Source: Streptomyces sp. NRRL B-1140
GTDB lineage: Bacteria > Actinomycetota > Actinomycetes > Streptomycetales > Streptomycetaceae
NCBI RefSeq assembly: GCF_001280065.1
Contig: NZ_LGEA01000102.1
Span: forward strand, 310,001 to 374,000
Reading direction: 5' to 3'
Length of the DNA: 64,000 nucleotides
Positions 16,811-25,640 of the stretch are shown one piece after another. Positions within the stretch are counted from its first letter, which is position 1; every line of letters begins with the position of its first letter. The notes under the pieces are model-generated. The model ran no database searches. It saw only the letters and a program-made list of their open reading frames with translations, and was not told where the DNA came from. The position numbers were made by a program, and so were the translations under genes.

Positions 16811-18462
16811 TCCGCTTCGAGGATGTCTCCGTGACCTACGACGGGGCCGCCGGACCCACCGTCCAGGGCATCGACTTCGAGGTCCCGGAAGGCGAACTCG
16901 TCCTGCTGGCGGGCCCGTCCGGCGTGGGCAAGTCCACCGTCCTGGGCGCGGTCGGCGGACTCGTCCCGCACTTCACCGGCGGCACCCTGCGCGGCCGGGT
17001 CACGGTCGCCGGCCGCGACACCCGCACCCACAAGCCACGTGAACTGGCCGACGTCGTGGGCACGGTGGGCCAGGACCCGCTCGCCCACTTCGTCACCGAC
17101 ACCGTCGAGGACGAACTCGCCTACGGCATGGAGTCGCTCGGCCTCGCCCCGGACGTGATGCGCCGCCGCGTCGAGGAGACGCTCGACCTGCTGGGCCTGG
17201 CCGGTCTGCGCAACCGGCCGATCGCCACCCTTTCCGGCGGCCAGCAGCAACGCGTCGCGATCGGCTCGGTCCTCACCCCGCACCCGAGCGTCCTCGTCCT
17301 GGACGAGCCGACCTCCGCGCTCGACCCGGCGGCCGCCGAGGAAGTGCTGGCCGTCCTGCAGCGGCTCGTCCACGACCTCGGCACGACGGTCCTCATGGCC
17401 GAACACCGGCTGGAACGCGTCATCCAGTACGCCGACCAGGTCGTCCTCCTGCCCGCCCCGGGCGCCGCCCCGGTGGTGGGCCCACCGGCCGAGGTGATGG
17501 CCGTGTCCCCGGTGTACCCCCCGGTGGTGGCCCTGGGCCGCCTGGCGGCATGGACCCCCCTCCCCCTGACGGTCCGCGACGCCCGCCGCAAGGCAGGACA
17601 TCTGAAACAACAGCTGGAAGACGCCGCCCCCGAGGGGCGCGGGGAACTGCGCGACAAGCCACGGACGACCCGCACCCGCGAGCGATCCGCACACCCCACC
17701 CCCATAGGCGAAGTACGAGCCCTCTCGGTCACCCGCGCCCGCGTCCAAGCCCTCGACCACATCGACCTCACCATCACCCCCGGCGAGACCATCGCCCTCA
17801 TGGGCCGCAACGGCGCCGGAAAGTCCACCCTGCTCAACGCCCTGGTCGGCCTGGTCAAACCCAGTTCGGGAACCGTCCTGCTCGGCGAGGCCAAACCCCA
17901 CCGCACCGCCCCGAAGGACCTCGTCCGCAAGGTCGGCCTGGTCCCCCAGGAACCTCGCGACCTGCTCTGCGCCGACACCGTCACCGCCGAGTGCGCGGCG
18001 GCCGACAAGGACGCGGGTGCGGCCCCCGGCACCTGCCGGGTCCTGGTCTCCGAGCTGCTGCCGGGCGTCACGGACGACGCCCACCCCCGCGACCTCTCCG
18101 AGGGGCAGCGACTGGCACTCGCCCTGGCCGTGGTGCTGACCGCCCGGCCCCCGCTGCTCCTGCTGGACGAGCCGACCCGGGGCCTGGACTACGCGGCGAA
18201 GGCCCGGCTGGTGGCGGTGCTGCGCGCGCTGGCCGCCGACGGGCACGCCATCGTCCTGGCCACGCACGACGTGGAACTCGCGGCCGAGCTCGCCCATCGG
18301 GTGGTGCTGCTGGCCGAGGGCGAGGTGATCGCGGACGGCCCCACGGCCGGGATCGTGGTCTCCTCGCCGTCCTTCGCCCCGCAGGTCACCAAGATCCTGG
18401 CACCCCAGCGCTGGCTCACGGTCGCCCAGGTCCGCGCGGCCCTGCACCCCGAGGCCGGCTGA
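16807..18462 (+). CDS. ECF transporter double ATPase (fused CbiO-CbiO)
   Basis: A 551-residue protein with two ABC ATPase domains. The first has Walker A GPSGVGKST (about 38-46), signature LSGGQQQRVAIG and Walker B VLVLDEPTSALD, then EHRLE. The second has GRNGAGKSTL (about 335), the weaker signature LSEGQRLALA, LLLLDEPTRGLD and THDVE. The inter-domain linker (about 265-300) contains a translated copy of the dispersed GC-rich repeat, read as GRGELRDKP. Fusion of the A and A' subunits is common in actinobacterial ECF systems. Coupled at both ends by start/stop overlaps. Confidence 0.9.
   Translation: MIRFEDVSVTYDGAAGPTVQGIDFEVPEGELVLLAGPSGVGKSTVLGAVGGLVPHFTGGTLRGRVTVAGRDTRTHKPRELADVVGTVGQDPLAHFVTDTVEDELAYGMESLGLAPDVMRRRVEETLDLLGLAGLRNRPIATLSGGQQQRVAIGSVLTPHPSVLVLDEPTSALDPAAAEEVLAVLQRLVHDLGTTVLMAEHRLERVIQYADQVVLLPAPGAAPVVGPPAEVMAVSPVYPPVVALGRLAAWTPLPLTVRDARRKAGHLKQQLEDAAPEGRGELRDKPRTTRTRERSAHPTPIGEVRALSVTRARVQALDHIDLTITPGETIALMGRNGAGKSTLLNALVGLVKPSSGTVLLGEAKPHRTAPKDLVRKVGLVPQEPRDLLCADTVTAECAAADKDAGAAPGTCRVLVSELLPGVTDDAHPRDLSEGQRLALALAVVLTARPPLLLLDEPTRGLDYAAKARLVAVLRALAADGHAIVLATHDVELAAELAHRVVLLAEGEVIADGPTAGIVVSSPSFAPQVTKILAPQRWLTVAQVRAALHPEAG
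17633..17680 (+). repeat. GC-rich dispersed repeat, copy B (inside the ATPase linker)
   Basis: AGGGGCGCGGGGAACTGCGC then GACAAGCCAC, as copy A. It is in frame within the linker between the two ATPase domains. Confidence 0.85.
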
Positions 18463-19337
18463 TGGGCACCTCGACGGCCCCCCAGCGGCAGGCCCGGGCC
18501 GTCCGTCTCGGTCCGCGCTCCGTCATCGCCCTGGTCCTGGTCGGCGCGGTGGGCGTCGCCGCCTTCACCTGGCCCTTCCTCACCCCGCCGAACTCGCGGA
18601 TCGGCGCGCACGCGCAGGACGCGCCCTGGCTGTTCGCGGGCCTGCTGGTGCTGCTGGTGGCGGTCGTGGCCGCGGCGGTCTCGGAGTCGGGGCTGGGCCC
18701 GAAGGCGGTCGCGATGCTCGGCGTGCTGGCCGCCACGGGGGCGGCCCTGCGGCCGATCGGGGCCGGCACCGCCGGTATCGAGCCGATGTTCTTCCTGATG
18801 GTGCTGAGCGGCCGGGTGCTCGGGCCGGGCTTCGGGTACGTGCTCGGCTCGGTGACGATGTTCGCGTCGGCGCTGCTCACGGGCGGGGTCGGGCCGTGGC
18901 TGCCGTTCCAGATGCTGGCGATGGGCTGGTTCGCGATGGGCGCGGGCCTGCTGCCCGGCCCGGACCGGCTGCGCGGCCGGGCCGAGCTCGCGCTGCTCGC
19001 CGGTTACGGTTTCCTCGCCGCGTTCGCCTACGGCACGGTGATGAACATGGCGGGCTGGCCCTTCATGGGCGCTCTCGCCTCGAACGTGGCCTTCGACCCG
19101 CACGCACCGGTGGCCACGAACCTGGCCCGGTTCGTCGCCTACTGCGTCGCCACGTCGCTCGGCTGGGACCTGGGCCGGGCCGTCGTCACGGTCGTCCTGA
19201 CCCTGGCCCTCGGCCCCGCGGTCCTCAGGGCGCTGCGCCGGGCCACGCGCCGGGCGGCCTTCGAGACGCCGGTCACGTTCGAGGCGTCGGGCAGTGAAGC
19301 GCCCCACATGAGCCGCGTCACGTACGAAGCCGATTAG
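18462..19337 (+). CDS. ECF transporter substrate-binding S component, probable cobalamin (CbrT-like)
   Basis: A 291-residue membrane protein with about seven hydrophobic segments. FFLMVLSGRVLGPGFGYVLG and SALLTGGVGPWLPFQMLAMG are typical of S components, and the long N-terminus is charged. The ATG at 18462 overlaps the ATPase TGA by one base. Substrate is inferred as vitamin B12 from the riboswitch that heads the operon; the sequence alone does not show it. The C-terminal 35 residues are soluble. Confidence 0.82.
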   Translation: MGTSTAPQRQARAVRLGPRSVIALVLVGAVGVAAFTWPFLTPPNSRIGAHAQDAPWLFAGLLVLLVAVVAAAVSESGLGPKAVAMLGVLAATGAALRPIGAGTAGIEPMFFLMVLSGRVLGPGFGYVLGSVTMFASALLTGGVGPWLPFQMLAMGWFAMGAGLLPGPDRLRGRAELALLAGYGFLAAFAYGTVMNMAGWPFMGALASNVAFDPHAPVATNLARFVAYCVATSLGWDLGRAVVTVVLTLALGPAVLRALRRATRRAAFETPVTFEASGSEAPHMSRVTYEAD

Positions 19338-19444
19338 GAGGGACAAGGTCCCGGTCACACGGCCGGTGGCGGGCCGGACATGCGGCCCGGCCTAGTAAGA
19401 CGGGCTTTGCGGGCGCGGCCGCGGCCCTGTTTCCCTGGACGACC

Positions 19445-19479
19445 AGGCGGCGGCCCCCTGATCCCCGGGGCCGCCGCCT
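19445..19479. terminator. Bidirectional terminator between the ECF operon and the P450 gene
   Basis: AGGCGGCGGCCCC (19445-19457) pairs perfectly over 13 bases with GGGGCCGCCGCCT (19467-19479) around a 9-base loop. It sits between two converging genes. Confidence 0.75.
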
Positions 19480-19501
19480 GTGCCATGTCCGGACCGGTAC
19501 G

Positions 19502-20767
19502 TCAGCCCGTGCTGACCGGCAGCTCCTTCACCCCGTTGATCCACGCCGACCGCAGGCGCCGCGGGTCCCCGACGAGCTTCAGCCCGGGCATGGCGTCGGC
19601 GATCGCGTTGAAGATGAGGTTGATCTCCAGCACGGCGAGGGACTTGCCCAGGCAGTAGTGCGGGCCGCCGCCGCCGAAACCGAGGTGCGGGTTGGGGTCG
19701 CGGATGACGTCGAAGGTGTCCGGGTCGTCGAAGACCTCGGGGTCGTGGTTGGCCGAGGCGTAGAACAGGCCCAGCCGGTCGCCCTCGCGGATGCGCTTAC
19801 CGCCGAGTTCGGTGTCCTGGGTGGCCGTGCGCTGGAAGGCGGCCACCGGGGTCGCCCAGCGCACGATCTCCTCCGCCGCCGTCTGCGGCCGGTCGCTCTT
19901 GTACAGCTCCCACTGGTCGGGGTGGGTGAGGAAGGCGTGCATGCCGTGGGTGATGGCGTTGCGGGTGGTCTCGTTGCCCGCTACGGCGAGCATCAGCACG
20001 AAGAAGCCGAACTCGTCGGAGCTGAGGTTGCCCTCGTCCTCCGCCGCGACGAGCTGGGTGACGATGTCGTGGGCCGGGCACTGCTTGCGGTCGGCGGCCA
20101 TGTTCATCGCGTAGGCGATGATCTCCGTGGCCGATTCGGCGCTGACCTCCTCGGTGATGGCGTACTCGGGATCGTCGTAGGCGATCATCTTGTTGGACCA
20201 GTCGAAGATCTTGTCCCGGTCCTCCTGGGGGACGCCCATCAGCTCGGCGATCGCCTGCAGGGGCAGTTCGCAGGCGACCTGGGTGACGAAGTCGAACGGC
20301 CCGGTGTGTGCGCCGGCGGACGCGACGATGGCCCGGGCCCGCGCCCGCAGCCGGTCCTCCAGCGCCCGGATCGCCCGGGGTGTGAATCCGCGCTGCACGA
20401 TCTGCCGGACCCGGGTGTGCTCCGGGGGGTCCATGTTCAGCAGGATCAGCCGCTGTGCGTCGATGGAGTCGCGCTCGATGTGCTCGTTGAAGCGGATGAT
20501 CGCGGTGTTGAGGGACGACGAGAACAACTCCGGGTGCGTGGAGACGTACTTGACGTCGGCGTGCCGGGTGACGGCCCAGTAGCCCTCGTCCTGGAATCCG
20601 GCGAGACCGGCCCGCTGCGGCACCCAGCAGACCGGTTCGGCCCGGCGCAGTTCGGCGAACTCCGGCAGGGGGACGCGGTGGTGCAGCAGGTCGGGGTCGG
20701 TGAAGTCGAACCCGTCGGGCAGCGCGGGACAGGGCATGGGCGGCTCCCACCATTCGTACCGGCTCAT
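19502..20767 (-). CDS. Cytochrome P450, CYP125-like steroid C26/27 monooxygenase
   Basis: A 421-residue soluble P450. The I-helix is AGNETTRN (263-270), the ExxR is EIVR at 300-303, and heme ligand Cys372 lies in FGGGGPHYCLGKSLA. Long blocks read like mycobacterial CYP125, for example LILLNMDPPEHTRVRQIVQR, ELPLQAIAELMGVPQEDR and LMLAVAGNETTRN. CYP125 hydroxylates then oxidises the terminal methyl of the cholesterol side chain. It is divergent from the fadA5-like gene, the same arrangement as cyp125/fadA5 in M. tuberculosis. KstR-type boxes lie upstream. Assignment by remembered sequence, not a search. Confidence 0.88.
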   Translation of the reverse strand: MSRYEWWEPPMPCPALPDGFDFTDPDLLHHRVPLPEFAELRRAEPVCWVPQRAGLAGFQDEGYWAVTRHADVKYVSTHPELFSSSLNTAIIRFNEHIERDSIDAQRLILLNMDPPEHTRVRQIVQRGFTPRAIRALEDRLRARARAIVASAGAHTGPFDFVTQVACELPLQAIAELMGVPQEDRDKIFDWSNKMIAYDDPEYAITEEVSAESATEIIAYAMNMAADRKQCPAHDIVTQLVAAEDEGNLSSDEFGFFVLMLAVAGNETTRNAITHGMHAFLTHPDQWELYKSDRPQTAAEEIVRWATPVAAFQRTATQDTELGGKRIREGDRLGLFYASANHDPEVFDDPDTFDVIRDPNPHLGFGGGGPHYCLGKSLAVLEINLIFNAIADAMPGLKLVGDPRRLRSAWINGVKELPVSTG

Positions 20768-20809
20768 CGCTCTGACGGCCCATCAGCTGTGCGGAGTTGC
20801 GGTGACGGT

Positions 20810-20823
20810 AGTAACGGGTTCTA
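20810..20823. promoter_or_regulatory. KstR-type operator 3 (one mismatch)
   Basis: AGTAACGGGTTCTA differs from TNNAACNNGTTNNA only at the first base. It lies 43 bases upstream of the P450 start. Confidence 0.5.
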
Positions 20824-20903
20824 CAAGTCGCAAGAGGCACGGGCCCGCCAATTGCCCGCACGACTATTGCGGTCACCGAGCGGCCCTCAGCACACTGCTT
20901 GCA

Positions 20904-20925
20904 GAACTAGAACGCGTACTAGTTC
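20904..20925. promoter_or_regulatory. KstR-type operator 4 and extended palindrome
   Basis: TAGAACGCGTACTA (20908-20921) has one mismatch to the KstR consensus. It is nested in a longer inverted repeat GAACTAG...CTAGTTC separated by 8 bases. It lies about 30 bases before the thiolase start. Confidence 0.6.
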
Positions 20926-20931
20926 CGCTGA

Positions 20932-22277
<1,346 letters not shown>

Positions 22278-22297
<20 letters not shown>

Positions 22298-23105
22298 AGC
22301 GTTCCTCCATTACGCGCCGGATGAGCTCCGCCGAGTCGTTGAGGGAGAGTGCGGCGGCCCGGAGGTGATCGTAACGGAGCGAACACTCCGTGACCGTGTG
22401 CGGGTTGGCGGTCGGATGCCCGCTGTCATACCCCTCCGTGTAGACGATGGTGGGGTCACCGGAGAAGCGGTAGATGTCGAACGAGCCTTGCAGTCCCGCG
22501 TGCACACCCGCTGCGAAAGGCAGCACCTGAATGTTGATCCGAGGGTTGCTCTCGAAGGACAACAGATGCACGAGTTGTCCCCGCATCACATCCCGGCCAC
22601 CGATCTCCAAATGCAACGCGGCCTCACTGAGGACCGCCCAGAAGACCGGTGGGTGCCTCTTCTCGAAGACGCGCTGCCGAGCGAGCCGAACCGCCGTACG
22701 GTCCTCTAGGTCCCTCTTGTGCAGTGCACCGAGCACGGCTCGTGCGTACCCCGGAGTCTGGAGGAGCCCGAGGACCATGTGCGTCTGGAAGGAGCAAACC
22801 TCCGTGGCCTGCATCTCCAGCTCCGCCACCTGCTGGAACCAGGCCGGCAGCCGACTCCGCAGCACCAGCTCGACGAGCCGGGAAAACATGCCGTCCGTCC
22901 CCAGCGCCGCATCCGCCCGTTCGCTGAACTCCGGCGTCGGAACCTTGCGGGCCGTCTCGATCTGACCAACCAGCGAGCCGGTGTAGTTGAGGATGTCCCC
23001 CAGCTGCCGCTGCGTCAGCCCGGCCGCCTCCCTGTGCCGCCGTAGCTCGTAGCCGTAGTAGTCCAGCGGGGACGCACCCGGGTCGAGGGCGTTGATGTTG
23101 GTCAC
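22278..23105 (-). CDS. XRE-family regulator with DUF5753 (Scr1/WhiJ type)
   Basis: A 275-residue DNA-binding protein. The N-terminal helix-turn-helix is ELRRHREAAGLTQRQLGDIL followed by NYTGSLVGQIETARKVP (about 20-56). DUF5753 covers about 85-260 (LGLLQTPGYARAVLG, ALHLEIGGRDVM, INIQVLPFAAGVHAG). GTG 23105 starts 31 bases from the divergent ATPase gene. The triad XRE, DUF397 and ATPase is a recurrent Streptomyces module. Confidence 0.9.
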
Positions 23106-23136
23106 GCAGAGCCCCTCTCACGCAACCCCGTCCACC

Positions 23137-23772
23137 ATGGGACGGGTTGTATCCGTTCCGTTGCCGAGCGTAGTCACCACACGTCAGCCTCGTCCCGTGA
23201 ACGAATACTTTCCCGCCCAGTACGCGATGCGCCTCACCGTCGGTGAACACGCCCCCCGGCACATCCGCCGCATCGTCCGCTCGTTCCTCGGCGAGTGGGG
23301 CATGCCCGAGCTGTCGGACACCGTGGAACTGGGCGTGACCGAGCTGCTCGCCAACGTCGTACGGCACGTCCCGGACCGGCGCTGCGCGCTGCTGTTGCTG
23401 CGGCAGCGCACCGGCGTACGGGTGGAGGTCACGGACGGCAGCGATGAACCCTGCACACCCGCCACGCCGGACGCGGAGTCCGAGAACGGGCGGGGGCTGC
23501 TCCTGCTGGACGCGATGACCGACAAGTGGGGCGTGTCGCTGTGGTCGGGGGGCGGGAAGACCGTGTGGTTCGAGTGCGGGACAGAAGACGTCAGCAGCCT
23601 TGGAGAGCCGGCCACGGGCAGGCGTCGTTCGGATTCCATCCCTGCCGGTGATGGCGGCGCCCACGACGTTCCCGGCAGCGTCGACGAGGATGACCCGCGC
23701 GCCGGCTTGCAGCAACCCCTCGCCACTGGGCCCGGCTTCACGACACAGTTGCCACCACGCGTTGAACGGTGA
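23137..23772 (+). CDS. RsbW-like anti-sigma/ATP-binding protein with unusual C-terminal tail
   Basis: A 211-residue protein. The HATPase domain is at about 20-150: the N box ELGVTELLANVVRH and the G-type motif ENGRGLLLLDAMTDKWGV. Relatives in these triads usually end soon after the strand WFECG; here about 55 Pro/Asp/Gly-rich residues follow. They overlap, on the other strand, a protein-like reading (AGARVILVDAAGNVVGAAIT), so the tail may come from fusion to a decayed gene. ATG 23137 chosen because relatives start near here; ATG 23092 is possible. Divergent from the XRE gene. Confidence 0.8.
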   Translation: MGRVVSVPLPSVVTTRQPRPVNEYFPAQYAMRLTVGEHAPRHIRRIVRSFLGEWGMPELSDTVELGVTELLANVVRHVPDRRCALLLLRQRTGVRVEVTDGSDEPCTPATPDAESENGRGLLLLDAMTDKWGVSLWSGGGKTVWFECGTEDVSSLGEPATGRRRSDSIPAGDGGAHDVPGSVDEDDPRAGLQQPLATGPGFTTQLPPRVER

Positions 23773-23822
23773 AGCCGCCGACGGGAAGCAGATGGACGAG
23801 ACCACCGCCCGCCACGGCCGTG

Positions 23823-24317
23823 TCAATCGCGAGCGGCGCTGCGGAGGCCGCGCAAAGTGGAGCCGAGCGCACGCAGCGCCGGCGTCGCGGCGGCGAGTGC
23901 GGCACGGTCATCGGCGGGCAGCGCGGCCAGGGCGTCGGCGAACAGGGCGGCCCAGGCATTCTCGATCCGCGCCATTCCGTGCTGGGCATCCAGCGTCGGG
24001 TACAGCCGAACGGCTCGACGGTCATGAGGGTCGGTCTCGCGGCGGACCAAACCCTGAGCGACCAGGCCGCGCACGGCTGTACTGGCATTGCTCCCGTGCA
24101 GCCCGAGTTCGCGCGCGAGTGCGCCCGTTCCTGTACCCGGGGACTCCAGCACATAGTGCAGGACCTCCAGTTCCGACGGCGGCAACGGAAGCAGTCCCGC
24201 CTCGTCGGTCCCGCGCAGCCGCAGGATGCGAGCGAGGGCATAGATCGCGGGGGTCAGCTGCCTGGCTTCGGACAGCAGCGCATGGTCGTGGAGTTCGGCA
24301 TCACCCTTGGTCACCAT
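23823..24317 (-). CDS. MarR-family regulator
   Basis: A 164-residue winged-helix regulator: LPPSELEVLHYVLESPGTGT, GALARELGLHGSNASTAVRG (recognition helix) and GLVRRETDPHDRRAVRLYPT (wing) at about 45-110. It is divergent from the MFS gene with a 75-base intergenic region holding an AT-rich dyad. It probably represses itself and the exporter; the ligand is unknown. Confidence 0.88.
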   Translation of the reverse strand: MVTKGDAELHDHALLSEARQLTPAIYALARILRLRGTDEAGLLPLPPSELEVLHYVLESPGTGTGALARELGLHGSNASTAVRGLVAQGLVRRETDPHDRRAVRLYPTLDAQHGMARIENAWAALFADALAALPADDRAALAAATPALRALGSTLRGLRSAARD

Positions 24318-24333
24318 CCCATCGTAGCTTTTC

Positions 24334-24353
24334 CTATAGATATATAGCTATAG
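24334..24353. promoter_or_regulatory. Probable MarR operator
   Basis: CTATAGATATATAGCTATAG is a near-perfect inverted repeat of CTATAG separated by 8 AT-rich bases. It lies between the divergent MarR and MFS genes and is strikingly AT-rich for this genome. Confidence 0.7.
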
Positions 24354-24392
24354 TCATCACGCTTGCCGGCCCTTCCTTCCCCCGGAGCGACG

Positions 24393-25640
24393 ATGACCTT
24401 CCATGCCCCCACCCGAGCGGGCCAGTCGGTGCCGAAGCCGACACCCCCGCCGGGCCGTCTCACCGCGACCCTCGCGCTGCTGTCCTTCGTGATCCCACTG
24501 TCCACGGACATGTACCTCCCGGGCTTTCCGGCCATGGTCCGGGATCTGTCCACGGATGCCGCCGGAGTCCAACTCACCCTCACCGCATTCCTCTTCGGGC
24601 TCGCCGCCGGCCAGCTTGCACTCGGCCCCCTCTCCGACCGGTACGGCCGCCGGAAGCCGATCCTCATAGGAACCGGCATGTGCACACTGGCCACGGCGCT
24701 GTGCGCCGTCGCCCCGTCGCTCGAACTCCTGACCGGCCTGCGGTTCCTCATGGGATTCAGCGGGGCCGCGGGTGTAGTCGTCGGCCGGGCCGTGGTCTCA
24801 GACGTGGCGTCCGGCACGGCCGCCGCGAGGATCTTCGGCATGCTGATGGCCCTGGGCGGCATCGCCCCCATCGTGGCGCCGCTGGCCGGCGGGGCGATAG
24901 TGAACGGCTCCGGCGGTTGGCGCACGGTCTTCTGGGTGCTGGCCGGCGCCTCCGCGCTCATGTTCCTGGCCGCGTTACTCCTCGTTCCGGAGAGTCTGCC
25001 TGCCGAACACCGGCACGCCGGCGGCATCGGCACCACGCTCAAGGCCGCCATCTCGGTCCTGACCGACCGCTTCTACCTCGGCTACACACTCGCCTTCTGC
25101 TTCGCCAGTGCCGCCCTGTTCTGTTACATCGCCGCTTCACCCTTCCTGCTGCAGAACGTCCTGGATCTCAGCGTCGGCGAGGCATCCATGGCCTTCTCCG
25201 TCGGCGCCTTCACCGCCACCGCCTCCAGCGCCGCCGCGACCCGCCTCGTCAGCCGCTACGGTTCTCGGCCCCTGCTGAACACCGGACTGGCCGCGCTACT
25301 GGTGTCGAGCGCCACCGCCCTCCTCGTCACCGCCACCGGAAATCTCAACCGGGTGTGGGCCCTCGGCTTGGTCGGCATCGGCTTCCTCGGCCTCGGGCAG
25401 GTCTTCGCCACCGCCACCGCACTCGCCCTCGAACGCGTGCCGCACGCGGCCGGTACCGGTTCGGCGGTCCTCGGCACGCTGCAGAGCGCGCTCGGCGCAG
25501 CCGTCGCTCCCCTGATGGGCATCGCGGGCGACCGGACCGTTATGCCGCTCTTCCTCGGCATGACCGGCTGCGCACTGATTGCCACGCTCGCACAATGGCT
25601 GACCAGGCAAGACCCGGATCTGGCGCGACGGAAGCGATAG
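24393..25640 (+). CDS. Bcr/CflA-type MFS drug exporter
   Basis: A 415-residue, 12-helix proton-coupled exporter. The Bcr/CflA signature LSTDMYLPGFPAM is at about residues 37-49, motif A is GPLSDRYGRRKPI at about 80, and motif C-like GGIAPIVAPLAGGAIV at about 160. ATG 24393 follows CCGGAGCGACG; the frame has an earlier ATG without a site. Expected to be controlled by the adjacent MarR gene. Its last 345 bases lie antisense to the 3' extension of the GT87-PAP2 gene. Somewhat lower GC than its neighbours suggests recent arrival. Confidence 0.9.
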   Translation: MTFHAPTRAGQSVPKPTPPPGRLTATLALLSFVIPLSTDMYLPGFPAMVRDLSTDAAGVQLTLTAFLFGLAAGQLALGPLSDRYGRRKPILIGTGMCTLATALCAVAPSLELLTGLRFLMGFSGAAGVVVGRAVVSDVASGTAAARIFGMLMALGGIAPIVAPLAGGAIVNGSGGWRTVFWVLAGASALMFLAALLLVPESLPAEHRHAGGIGTTLKAAISVLTDRFYLGYTLAFCFASAALFCYIAASPFLLQNVLDLSVGEASMAFSVGAFTATASSAAATRLVSRYGSRPLLNTGLAALLVSSATALLVTATGNLNRVWALGLVGIGFLGLGQVFATATALALERVPHAAGTGSAVLGTLQSALGAAVAPLMGIAGDRTVMPLFLGMTGCALIATLAQWLTRQDPDLARRKR

